Source: JBKPCD01 sp046727175
Lineage (GTDB): Bacteria > Acidobacteriota > Vicinamibacteria > Vicinamibacterales > 2-12-FULL-66-21
Assembly: GCA_046727175.1 (NCBI GenBank)
Contig: JBKPCD010000191.1
Coordinates: forward strand, 1-8,972
DNA length: 8,972 nt
Direction of reading: 5' to 3'
Shown here: positions 1-7,816 of the stretch, piece by piece
How positions within the stretch are numbered: position 1 is the stretch's first letter
How the letters are laid out: each line of letters opens with the position of its first letter
Notes under the pieces: model-generated
Databases searched by the model: none
What the model saw: the letters and a program-made list of their open reading frames with translations, nothing else
Told to the model about the DNA's origin: nothing
Translations under genes and position numbers: made by a program

Positions 1-843
<843 letters not shown>

Positions 844-949
844 TCCGTGTCTCCTATCGTTCAGCCGTCGCCTCGGCGATCACTTCTTGTCTTGGCGACC
901 TCTGAGCTCGGGCTCGAAGTATTGACCGCTGGTGACTTCTTGTTTGTCG

Positions 950-1243
950 TCAACCGTGATCGATGACGGCCAGTACTTCGTCTTCTCGCATGATGAGGTA
1001 CTCCTCGCCATCGAGCTTGACCTCATGATTCGTGTACTTGCCAAACAGGATCAGATCGCCTGCCTTGATATCGAGGGGAACAAGCTGGCCGTCCTCCCTC
1101 ACCTTGCCATTGCCGGCGGCGATCACCGTGCCGCGTTGCGGCTTCTCTTTCGCCGTGTCCGGGATGATGATCCCGCCGCTTTGCTGCTCGCCCTCTTCGA
1201 GGCGTTGAACGATGAGTCGATCGTGCAGCGGTCTGGCATTCAT
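950..1243 (-). CDS. groES: GroES 10-kDa co-chaperonin
   Basis: The 97-residue protein has the usual GroES length. It is the heptameric lid of the GroEL chamber. It opens MNARPLHDRLIVQRLEE, carries the mobile-loop stretch with GGIIIPDTAKEKPQ (about residues 23-36), then GTVIAAGNGKV, the AGDLILFGKY block and the C-terminal EEYLIMREDEVLAVI strand. The start at 1243 is supported by a GGGAG ribosome site (1251-1255, 7 bases upstream). It is the first gene of a groES-groEL operon on the minus strand. I found no perfect CIRCE inverted repeat (TTAGCACTC-N9-GAGTGCTAA) between this start and 1494, so HrcA control is not visible here. The reading frame is intact. Confidence 0.97.
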   Translation of the reverse strand: MNARPLHDRLIVQRLEEGEQQSGGIIIPDTAKEKPQRGTVIAAGNGKVREDGQLVPLDIKAGDLILFGKYTNHEVKLDGEEYLIMREDEVLAVIDHG

Positions 1244-1493
1244 GATTCAACTCCCACCTGTGACGAAACGGGTGGATCTTCGAAGCGACGTCGCCAGTTC
1301 AGGCTCCGCGGGCGTGTGCTGGTTTCTCTCCCACAAGCTACCCCTTTGCGCACCCGAGCAGGTGTACACAACAGAACAGCCGCTCTACGGGCGGTCGCGG
1401 CGGCTATTACGTGGATGTGCGAAACGATACAGTCGGATGTTGGCCTTTCAGCTCACGTCGTAGCACGCGCGAGGTCAGAAGGCTGGAGGAGAG
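1244..1493. promoter_or_regulatory. Divergent intergenic region between groES and the small ORF at 1494
   Basis: These 250 bases must hold the groESL promoter (minus strand) and any promoter for the plus-strand ORF at 1494. I see no convincing -35/-10 pair, no CIRCE repeat and no clear sigma-32 type box. An 8-bp palindrome GTGTACAC lies at 1362-1369; it is short enough to be chance. Open frames crossing this stretch on the plus strand show no recognisable protein. Confidence 0.4.
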
Positions 1494-1673
1494 ATGTCTG
1501 AACGGAATGGCGACAAGGCTCGATTCCAGAAGAACAACGCACAAGAGAGAGAACCATCATCGTCAGTGCGCGTTCCCGAAGGGTATCCGCCTGGGAGACC
1601 AGCAGCGGATCGCTCCAGGAACAAGAAGTCGTCGACAGCCTTCGTCCATTCCTCGCAGCGGGTGCGCGATTGA
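1494..1673 (+). CDS. Small ORF, N-terminus of a small conserved protein joined to foreign sequence
   Basis: This is a 59-residue frame starting ATG at 1494 with a GGAGG ribosome site at 1485-1489 (4 bases spacing). Its first residues, MSERNGDKARFQ, resemble, from memory, the N-terminus of short basic proteins of unknown function found in several soil phyla. There the motif is followed by a Lys/Arg-rich tail. Here the tail is not basic-rich in that way. From about residue 13 the DNA is instead the out-of-frame coding strand of the CHAT remnant (1502-1900). The simplest reading is that the start of a small native gene was cut and joined to incoming DNA near 1530. The remaining protein is probably not functional. 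The function of the family is not known to me. Confidence 0.45.
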   Translation: MSERNGDKARFQKNNAQEREPSSSVRVPEGYPPGRPAADRSRNKKSSTAFVHSSQRVRD

Positions 1674-1900
1674 TTGTCGCGAATTTGTGGGCTGTGGACG
1701 ATCAGTTCAGTCTCAGCCTCATGCGCGAGTTCTACAGCGCGCTGACAGCCAGCGCCGACGTGGGCGAATCGCTCCGCCGCGCGAAGCTCCGGATGATCCA
1801 ACTCTTCGGAGCTGACGTTGCGCCGAAGCTGTGGAGTGGGCTGCTGGTGTACGGTGACGCTGCAACCACCATCACCACGAGCCGGCAGACCGGTTTGTAG
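1502..1900 (+). pseudogene. CHAT-domain (caspase-like) protease, C-terminal remnant
   Basis: The frame opens after a TGA at 1499-1501 and ends at TAG 1898-1900, about 132 codons with no good start of its own. It contains TIIVSARSRR, then SLRPFLAAGARLIVANLWAV followed by DDQFSLSLMREFYSAL, and ends LWSGLLVYGD. This is the order of a CHAT domain: the strand ending at the catalytic Cys, the FLxAGAxxVVAxLWxVDD block, an FY helix, then the WaaF/lvGD end. CHAT proteins are clan CD cysteine peptidases related to caspases and separases, often fused to TPRs and found in defence and cell-death contexts. Here the upstream half with the catalytic His is missing. The SAC position reads SAR (CGT; TGT would be Cys), so it looks dead. 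It sits right after the truncated small ORF and ahead of an integrase remnant. The family call is fairly sure. Identity as a specific CHAT type is not possible. Confidence 0.72.
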
Positions 1901-2289
1901 GAATTCCGCTTTGGCCTTCTCACCGAAGAGCAGCGCCGGCACGGTGTTCGAGAACGTGACGGGTCTGATCGACACCCGGTTCATGGGTGCCGAACCAAAC
2001 ACGCCCAAGCTACGGCAGGAGCATGAAGCCGCTGTTATGATGAGTAAAACGCCATATGTGAAAGGGCCCCTCGAGTCAAGACACACGTCCAGTGAGCGCG
2101 CGCGGCCGGCCGCTCGTGAGCACGCCCGGCGCATCAGCCGATCCGGGCGCGCGCGGCGAGCCGCGACGGACGCGCGCGGCGAACGGGTTACCAGGGTCAA
2201 CCAACGTCACGGTTCCTCCGCATGCGCTGGGCGCCTGACGTCTGTCACGCATCTATCCGAGCACTCTTCGCTGAGCACTCAATCTCAGG
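1901..2289. other. 389-base stretch without a supportable gene
   Basis: Several long frames cross this stretch on both strands, but none shows recognisable domains, and 1475-2200 minus is partly the antisense shadow of the CHAT remnant. The part at about 2095-2190 is very rich in CG-type words (runs of CGCG, CGGCCG), unlike its surroundings. I see no IS ends, tRNA or CRISPR repeats. It probably holds worn-out sequence between the CHAT remnant and the recombinase. Confidence 0.5.
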
Positions 2290-2961
2290 TTGGACCACGA
2301 GCGGCATCATTCAGAGGTCGACCCACCGGGGGTCATGCGTTTTGCCGATGCACGCTCGTGGAGAGGACGTCATTCGCTCCTGGAACGCGGAGAAATCACG
2401 CTCCGGGCAGCCACGACAAAATCCGGCAGAACGCGAAAGGTCCCTATCAGCACCAAGCGCTTACGCGCCGTGATCGAATGGTTCCGGACCGAAGGCAGCG
2501 GGAAGGCCAGGCCGGGAAAGGCACCGCTCATTGTCGACCAGGCCGGCGAGTCCATCGGCGGGTTCAGGACATCCTGGGAAACCGCGGTGCTCAGAGCTTA
2601 CGGCTAGACGCCGACGAAAGGCCGCCCTCTAAGGGATTCCAAGACGAACAGCCTGACGCCTGAGGCACGTAAGGCGTTCAACGCGATCGACCTGCATTGG
2701 CATGACGTCCGGCATGAGTATGCCTGCCGGCTGGCCGAGCGGGGCGTGCCGATCACGAAGATTCAGTACCTGCTGGGGCACGCCTCGGTCGTGACGACCG
2801 AGCGGTACATCCATCACACACTCGCCGAGCTGTCGAAGGCCGCGGCCGTGTTGGAGAGCGGTGGAGTGTTCGATCCGAGCAGCGAGCCGAAAGTTGGGAG
2901 ACCGGTTCCGCCGGTCCCCGATTCGGCGTCTGCTGAGGCTCGGGGCAAACAAGTCCACTGA
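2290..2961 (+). pseudogene. Tyrosine recombinase/integrase, C-terminal catalytic half with an in-frame amber codon
   Basis: One reading frame (codon starts at 2290 modulo 3) runs to TGA 2959-2961 and is interrupted only by TAG at 2605-2607. It shows a beta-hairpin Lys in TTKSGRTRKVPIS, HDVRHEYACRLAERGVP with the H-x-x-R pair (His 2701, Arg 2710), LLGHASVVTTERYIHHT with His at 2779 and the nucleophile Tyr at 2806-2808. A possible box-I Arg is the CGT at 2338-2340 in MRFADARSW. This first block is poorly kept and may hide a compensated +1/-1 shift between about 2362 and 2377. Family members have a residue where the TAG falls, so a single change such as CAG to TAG would explain it. The N-terminal DNA-binding half is missing. 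A proline-rich tail follows the Tyr. It acts, or acted, in site-specific recombination and probably marks the mobile origin of the neighbouring genes. Confidence 0.85.
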
Positions 2962-2973
2962 CGTCTCGCTCGC

Positions 2974-3005
2974 GGTTGACGTATGGTTGACATTATAGCT
3001 ACACT
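2974..3005 (+). promoter_or_regulatory. Candidate promoter and operator of the toxin-antitoxin pair
   Basis: TTGACG (2976-2981) and TACACT (3000-3005) are 18 bases apart and could serve as -35 and -10 boxes. Transcription would then begin close to the ATG at 3013, which has no ribosome site, so the message would be nearly leaderless. GGTTGAC occurs twice, at 2974-2980 and 2985-2991, eleven bases apart (one helical turn). This suits binding by the antitoxin's own HTH for autoregulation. The boxes and the repeat are seen. Their roles are inferred. Confidence 0.45.
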
Positions 3006-3012
3006 TGGTGGC

Positions 3013-3828
3013 ATGGAGACCGTAGCGATCGAGTACCCATCGACGATGCTCACAAGTCCTACAGGGGACACCACGGTTCCGGCTCCGTTGCGGCCTTACA
3101 GGCCGACCGTGGCGCGCCCATCCGACGTCAAGAACCTCAGGCGCCTGCCTGAACTGACGGTGGTCTGGACGAAGGGGATTGACGCGCTGCTGTCCCATCG
3201 CACGTTCCTGCGAATCCTGGCAGACCGCCTCAACGACACACCAGAGCCCTCGAAGATCGTATTTCTCTTCCAGACGAAGGGCCGGAAGACGGACGATCGC
3301 GAGCGAGCGCAGGAACTTGTACGACTGTTCAAGTACTTTACGCGGCCGTTCGATCTCGAGGTGGCGCAGGGTATCGAGGCGGGCGCGGACACGTTCAGAG
3401 AAGCGGTCGCCAAGATCGTCGCAAGCCGGGAGCGGGCGGTACAAACGACGGAGCGGCCTGATCATCTCGGCAAGCTGAAACGCGTCATCGAAGCCACCGA
3501 AGACCTCCGACAGAACTCAGGAAAGCTGTCTGCGAACAACGTGGCGTCTGTCTTTGGCTTGTCGGTGGCAGAACTAGCCGCCTTGATCGGACGGACGCGC
3601 CAGGCGCTGTCGAAGACACCAGACGCAAACTCGCTCCACCCGCTACTTCAACCATTCGAACGAGTGGCTCGGCTGCGCGCCGTCCTCAGCAAGGAAGAAT
3701 TTCGACAGTGGCTCCACTTGGCGAACGACGACCTCGAGGGGCGGACACCGCTTGAGCTGATCCGGCTGGGGAAGGTCGCAGTAGTCGCCGAGCTCGTGGA
3801 GGACATGCTGACAGGGAGCCCGAGTTGA
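3013..3828 (+). CDS. Long Xre/MbcA/ParS-type antitoxin (DUF2384-like C-terminus)
   Basis: The intact frame gives 271 residues from ATG 3013 (281 from 2983). I prefer 3013 because the candidate -10 box lies at 3000-3005. The C-terminal part (about residues 150-271) carries an HTH-like stretch, VASVFGLSVAELAALIGRTR, then the toxin-binding layout LSKEEFRQWLHLANDDLEGR followed by TPLELIRLGKVAVVAELVED. This is the W-L-x-x-x-N-x-x-L-x-G-x-x-P-L-E-L pattern of ParS/MbcA antitoxins. Such proteins neutralise RES-family NAD-consuming toxins and repress their own operon. The stop overlaps the toxin's TTG start (TTGA), so translation is probably coupled. Odd point: typical members have about 120-180 residues, whereas this one has about 140 extra N-terminal residues (PELTVVWTKGIDALLSHRTF and on) that I cannot assign. 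No frame damage is seen, unlike the toxin. Confidence 0.82.
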   Translation: METVAIEYPSTMLTSPTGDTTVPAPLRPYRPTVARPSDVKNLRRLPELTVVWTKGIDALLSHRTFLRILADRLNDTPEPSKIVFLFQTKGRKTDDRERAQELVRLFKYFTRPFDLEVAQGIEAGADTFREAVAKIVASRERAVQTTERPDHLGKLKRVIEATEDLRQNSGKLSANNVASVFGLSVAELAALIGRTRQALSKTPDANSLHPLLQPFERVARLRAVLSKEEFRQWLHLANDDLEGRTPLELIRLGKVAVVAELVEDMLTGSPS

Positions 3829-4429
3829 CGGACGCCGCGGGGAGCGACTTCGTCAAGCTCCTTGAGGACGTTCCGACCCGGCCGATGCGGCGGCGACTTG
3901 TCCGGTCCGTCGCCGCGCTCGACTTCCTCGAAGGTATCCCACCGCGATTCCTGTTCACCTCGGGGCGACCGGGCCGCTGTAACCCGCAAGGTGTGGACTG
4001 TTTGTACTTCTCGGAGACCGAGCGCGTGGCGGATCTCGAGTATCGTAGCCGGTTTGCCGGCGTCGGCGCACTACCGAGCCAATTACGTTTCCCGCCCAGG
4101 TCGATCTCAAGCACGTCGTCGATCTCTCAAAACCATCCACCCTCAAGGTGTTTGGCCTGTCGACGGAGGACTTGTTTGCTCCGTGGCGGAGTGCATCATT
4201 GCCGACACGGTTTCAACGGCTCGGCCACGCCATCAGCAAACAACGCCGCGTGAGTGCGATTCGATTCCCGTCCGATGCCTGCCGGCGCGCAAGGACGAAG
4301 GGGTGGAACGTGGCAATCTTCCCCGGTGCGATCGCGGTGCCGAGCTCTGTCCGGATTCTCGGTCGATCCGGAGCAACGTTAGAGATGCTGCCGGAGTCAT
4401 CCCCGGGCAGGGGCTCGCCGGCCCATTGA
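3825..4429 (+). pseudogene. RES-domain toxin, broken by one -1 frameshift
   Basis: RES toxins degrade NAD+ (hydrolysis or phosphorolysis) and arrest the cell unless bound by their ParS/Xre partner. The first frame starts at TTG 3825, overlapping the antitoxin stop, with AGGGAG a few bases upstream. It reads IPPRFLFTSGRPGRCNPQGV and then DCLYFSETERVADLEYRSRF. The expected catalytic Arg (51), Tyr (61) and Glu (72) are present with family spacing (Arg to Glu 21 residues). After FAGVG the sense passes to the -1 frame: RTTEPITFPAQVDLKHVVDL, then GLSTEDLFAPWRS, AIRFPSDA with the conserved Ser (codon 4271-4273) and GWNVAIFPG, ending TGA 4427-4429. Putting one C back at 4067 (GGCCGC) gives a continuous protein of about 201 residues, normal for the family. 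As read, the toxin is truncated; the first frame runs on to 4253 as nonsense. Confidence 0.85.
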
Positions 4430-4583
4430 CCGAGTTGTCGGATCTCTTCAGGAGATCGTTTTGCTTTCTCGGCACGATGACCGACGAGAGACGCTGGCAG
4501 GACCGGCGCGGTTTTCGGGCGAGACGTTCGCCGCAATTCAACGAATTCGGGAGATGACGCAGGTTCGCTTCAACAGCCTATGA
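4383..4583 (+). other. Open frame with coding look, ending in ATGA overlap with the nuclease-NTPase gene
   Basis: After TAG 4380-4382 this frame stays open to TGA 4581-4583, which overlaps the next gene's ATG (4580-4582) as ATGA. Its second half reads RVVGSLQEIVLLSRHDDRRE, then GETFAAIQRIREMTQVRFNS. This looks like a plausible helical protein, but there is no ATG or GTG start before 4554. With -1 frameshifts common around here, a small gene starting in another frame, or an extended toxin C-terminus, are both possible. The downstream ATG has no ribosome site, which fits translational coupling to an upstream cistron. No family recognised. Confidence 0.28.
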
Positions 4584-6930
4584 ACGAAGAAGAGGTCAAA
4601 GCGCGTGTTGTGCTCCCGTGGCTTCTTGACCGGGGCCTCGCGCCTGAGGAACTCCAGTTCGAGACCTCGTTCAGCCTGCGCATCGGCACGAACGACGTTG
4701 TGATCGGTGGGCGACGCAACAAGGCACGCCAGCACGCCCGACTGGATATTCTCGTCCGACGCCGTGGGGTAAACCTGCTGGTAGTCGAGGTCAAAGAGGG
4801 TACGAAAGCGTTATCTAACGATGACCGGATCAGGCCATTTCGTACGCCAGGCTCCTGCACCCCGGGGCACCGTTGGCGCTGGTCACGAATGGGAAGGATT
4901 TCCAGCTTTACGACGCGATCACGAAAGAACCCATTACACCCGAGAACATCCATTTCCCCGATGGCGCCACGCTCGCGCTGCCCACTGAGGCGCGTCTTGA
5001 GGCCCTGCGGTTGTTCTTCGGATTGTCGCCAGAGAACCTGGCCCTTTTCGCGCGTGCGCAGGCCGACCGGTTGATCGAGCCGCTCTTGGGTGGGCCAGAC
5101 GACTACGCGGCCGTCTACATCCCCGAGACACACGTTGAACGCGAAGAATTGATAGCAGCGGCGAAGGCATTCCTGGGCGGCTCGCGACCGCTTTTCGTGC
5201 TTGCCGGCGAATCGGGAATGGGCAAGAGCTGCATCATGATCGACCTCGCGCGCGCAATCGCAGACGTGGGCCACGCGGTCCTCTTCTTCCGGGGCGCCCT
5301 TGTCCAAGGCAACATCCTCGACGAGATTTCCGGGGAGGTCGAATGGGCCTTTGGCGCTCAGCGCGGCTCGATAGATACGTTGCGCCGTCTTGCGGAGAAC
5401 ACCGGCGACAAGCCGCTCGTCGTCATGATTGACGGCGTCGAGGACTGGCCGTTTCCGACCAAGGTGCAGAATCTCGTATCGCTCGCCGCTCACGTCGGCG
5501 CCTTGAACGTCCGTCTGATCGTCAGCTGCAAGACGGCTAGTTGGGAACTGTTCACTCACGCCTTCGGCAGCCGCACCGGCATAGAAACCCGAATCCACGG
5601 CGCCGCCGAAGTACGCGAATTCTCGGCGCAAGCCGGGCCATTCTCGCCCCGAGAATTCTTCCGGGCCGTGGACAAGCATCGAAAGTCGTACAGGATTGAG
5701 AACGGCGGTTTCGATCCGGCCGCCATGCGCGAGGCGCAACGCAGCCCCTTTGTGCTTCGCCTGATGTTCCAGGTTAAAGCCGCCGAATCCCAGGCTGAAG
5801 CGGCGCCTCGATTCGGCGGCGGTGCTGGCAGAATCGCTTTCGATTCACCGAGCTTTTTCGAGAAGTACTTGCGCCTCTGGCTCGGCGGACGGGACAAGAA
5901 GAAGTTGCTGTCAGCACACTAATCGCGACCGCGAAAGTGCTCTTCGAGAACGATCAGGAGTGGGTGGAAGAGCACGCGCTACCTGCCGCATTGGGCCTGC
6001 GGATCACGGAGCAGTTACCGAGCATCCTCTTCGAACAGCGCCTCCTGATCGGTGCGGGCGAGCCGGGCCTGCGGCGCATCGGATTCGGGTTCGGCTATTG
6101 CGCAACTACATCATCGCGTTTCACGTCCGGCGGTGGCCGGGAATGCCGGCTGATGACTTTGCCAAGGAGTTCCTTGGCGCTGCGACCTCCAGCCTTCGTG
6201 CCGAACTGTTGAACTTCTACTACCCGTTCGCCCCTGACGCCCAAAAGCGCGTTGTGGATTCCCCTGTTCGCATGCACGCGCTCGATTACCTGAATAAGTA
6301 CGTCGCTCTGATCGATGAGTTTCCCGCGCTCCGAGATTCGTTTGCACCGCAGACGCGCGGCAGGATCAGTTCGTGGGCGAACTGCGCTTTCCGCCGCGCA
6401 TAGGGATGTATGGGTTTCGGGCCATAGACGACCGCGAAGAGGAGGTCTTGCTGATTCCGGTCGACGCCAATGACGAGCGGTCAGTACGGCTTTTCGTCGC
6501 CGGAGTCGATGCGCCTCACTATTACGGTTTCGTCGACGACTTTCGTGCCGTAATCGCCGCGGATCGCATTCGGTCGAGCGAGGTGACAAACCAGCTCGAG
6601 GAGATGATCAAGAAGGGCCGATTGAACGAGGCAGCAGCCCCGGAATTGGCAGAAGAGCTCATCGCTTGCGTTCTTACCTCCCACAGCTTCTTCGCCGCAT
6701 TCGTCGATCCGAAGACGAAGCAAATTCGCTATCCCGTCGATCTTGGTCAGGTGATGATGGCGCTCAGGCGCGAGTTTCTGTATCGCCATTTCCGCGACGA
6801 AGCCGTGGATGCAAAACGCCAGCGCGGGGGCTCCAGGACCGACTCGAGAACCGCGGGCTCGCACCACGGAATCCGCGAGCACAAGGCCTTGAGCGCAGCG
6901 ATCGTCATCGCGTGTCGTCCTACTCAGTGA
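4580..6930 (+). pseudogene. HsdR-N-like PD-(D/E)xK nuclease fused to a STAND-like P-loop NTPase, four -1 frameshifts
   Basis: Read through four frame changes, this is one protein of about 784 residues. Residues 1-100 match the HsdR N-terminal nuclease type: Glu28 in LQFETSF, Asp56 in ARLDILV, Glu70 and Lys72 in LLVVEVKEG, then DQAISYARLL with the Q-x-x-x-Y of type I R subunits. A P-loop follows near residue 210 (LAGESGMGKSC, 5206-5229), Walker B LVVMIDGVEDW near 280, and LIVSCKTASWE near 312, as in STAND/NACHT ATPases. The last 350 residues (for example RNYIIAFHVRRWPGMPADDF, FPPRIGMYGFRAIDD) are unassigned and would be the sensor in such proteins. Frames join at about 4827, 5904, 6098 and 6364, each explained by one base lost from a run. 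There are no methylase or specificity genes and no helicase motifs, so this is not a type I restriction operon. The inferred role is a nucleic-acid-cutting defence ATPase. The exact C-terminus is uncertain: a frame ending 7004 also looks plausible after 6805. Confidence 0.8.
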
Positions 6931-7025
6931 TCTTTGTTGATGCTGGCCGCGACAGTGGGTCTCTGATTGCGGAGCGGCGGGATGCGGCTGAACGTGGCGG
7001 CTGATAGCGTCGCGACTGCCGACGC

Positions 7026-7057
7026 CTCGACAGGCTCAGGGTGCTGAGCCCGTCGAG
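7026..7057. repeat. REP-like inverted repeat between convergent genes
   Basis: CTCGAC-A-GGCTCA (7026-7038), a 6-base loop GGGTGC, then TGAGCC-C-GTCGAG (7045-7057) form a 13-position stem with a single mismatch. The words GGCTCAG and TGAGCC next to CGACAGG/CGTCGAG are those of a REP-type intergenic repeat common in many GC-rich bacteria (from memory). It lies between the end of the nuclease-NTPase gene and the end of hsp20, which converge, so it may also act as a bidirectional transcript end. The rest of 6931-7151 shows no gene. Confidence 0.6.
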
Positions 7058-7151
7058 TGTGCCGTGAGGAGGTGGCCACGAAGACGTCGGCGACTAACGA
7101 CGTGTCAGAGCCTACGATTCTGCGAGCTCGAAGCCCGCCGCTGCCGCTTGA

Positions 7152-7601
7152 TTACCGCACCCCCGCCAGTTGCTTCTGGTCTTCCACCTGGGTCTCGATC
7201 TGGACGCGGCGCGGCTTGACGCTTTCCTTCAGCGGCAAAGTCAGGCGCAGCATCCCGTGCCGATGCGAGGCGGTCAGTTTCTCGAGGTCGAGAAACTGCG
7301 GGATCATCAACGTCTGCTCGTAACGCGAGATGTTCTTGTCTCCTTCGCTCGGAACCTCGGCGCGAATGGTGAGGTTGTTGCCCGCGACCTCGAGGGACAC
7401 GTCCTTCGGATCGATGCCGGGCAGCGGCACGTCAACGCGCCAGCCGTCATCCGTCTGGTTCACGTGGAACGACGGCGACGGACCCGTAGCCGTAGCAGTG
7501 CGGGTGGGCAGATCGCTCCAGAACTGGTTGAAGAGACGATCCACCTCACGCTGGAAATTGAAGACGTCATCGAACGAATTCCAACGGGTGAGACCAAACA
7601 T
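7152..7601 (-). CDS. Small heat-shock protein, Hsp20/alpha-crystallin family
   Basis: The 149-residue protein has family length. Hsp20 proteins are ATP-independent holdases that bind unfolding proteins in the cytosol. The N-terminal arm MFGLTRWNSFDDVFNFQREV is aromatic and helical. The alpha-crystallin domain runs from about 43 to 135, with GWRVDVPLPGIDPKDVSLEV, NNLTIRAE and the closing block HGMLRLTLPLKESVKPRRVQ. The tail lacks a clear I-x-I motif, so large-oligomer formation may be altered. The start at 7601 has a strong AAGGAGGT ribosome site (7607-7614) and its own promoter further up. It shares strand with the J-domain gene 215 bases upstream; the two could respond to the same stress. 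The frame is intact. Confidence 0.95.
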   Translation of the reverse strand: MFGLTRWNSFDDVFNFQREVDRLFNQFWSDLPTRTATATGPSPSFHVNQTDDGWRVDVPLPGIDPKDVSLEVAGNNLTIRAEVPSEGDKNISRYEQTLMIPQFLDLEKLTASHRHGMLRLTLPLKESVKPRRVQIETQVEDQKQLAGVR

Positions 7602-7638
7602 CGCGAACCTCCTTGCTTTAACAAGACCTCCGACAGGT

Positions 7639-7667
7639 TATATACGACATGCTTGTTTAACTGTCAA
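7639..7667 (-). promoter_or_regulatory. Near-consensus sigma-70 type promoter of hsp20
   Basis: On the minus strand TTGACA (7667-7662) and TATATA (7644-7639) are separated by exactly 17 bases, and the start codon lies about 38 bases below the -10 box. The -35 is perfect and the -10 differs from TATAAT at two positions. An imperfect inverted repeat (TTAACAAG 7618-7625, CTTGTTTAA 7652-7660) brackets the -10 region and might be an operator. No sigma-32 box (CCCCAT type) is seen. Confidence 0.75.
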
Positions 7668-7757
7668 GTATGCTGAGTGTATCATTATCAATGTTCAGAA
7701 AGGCGGAAGGATCGTAGGTATAAACTTCAGTGCATCTTTAAGTTACAGGCTTTAGGT

Positions 7758-7774
7758 GTGTCGCTTGGCGACAC
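7758..7774. terminator. Hairpin below the J-domain gene, weak terminator candidate
   Basis: GTGTCGC-TTG-GCGACAC is a perfect 7-bp stem with a 3-base loop, about 43 bases past the stop of the minus-strand J-domain gene and ahead of the hsp20 promoter. No T run follows on either strand, so it would be a poor intrinsic terminator; it may only be an RNA hairpin. Confidence 0.3.
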
Positions 7775-7816
7775 CCGCTATGGCTTTGTGGTGGCCAACG
7801 ATTGGCTATCGGGTAT

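Noticed and set aside
932..1501. Plus-strand frame across groES
   Set aside because: It is the antisense shadow of groES, continued into the intergenic region.
1475..2200. 241-codon open frame on the minus strand
   Set aside because: Its second half is antisense to the CHAT remnant and the first half has no recognisable domain.
2629..3465. 278-codon open frame on the minus strand
   Set aside because: It is antisense to the recombinase end and the antitoxin, and has no family features.
4570..5739. 389-codon open frame on the minus strand
   Set aside because: It lies antisense to the nuclease-NTPase, whose domains are clear on the plus strand; its translation shows no family and is a GC-rich shadow.
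4580..6930. Type I restriction R subunit (HsdR)
   Set aside because: Only the N-terminal nuclease type fits; there are no SF2 helicase motifs and no hsdM or hsdS in the window.
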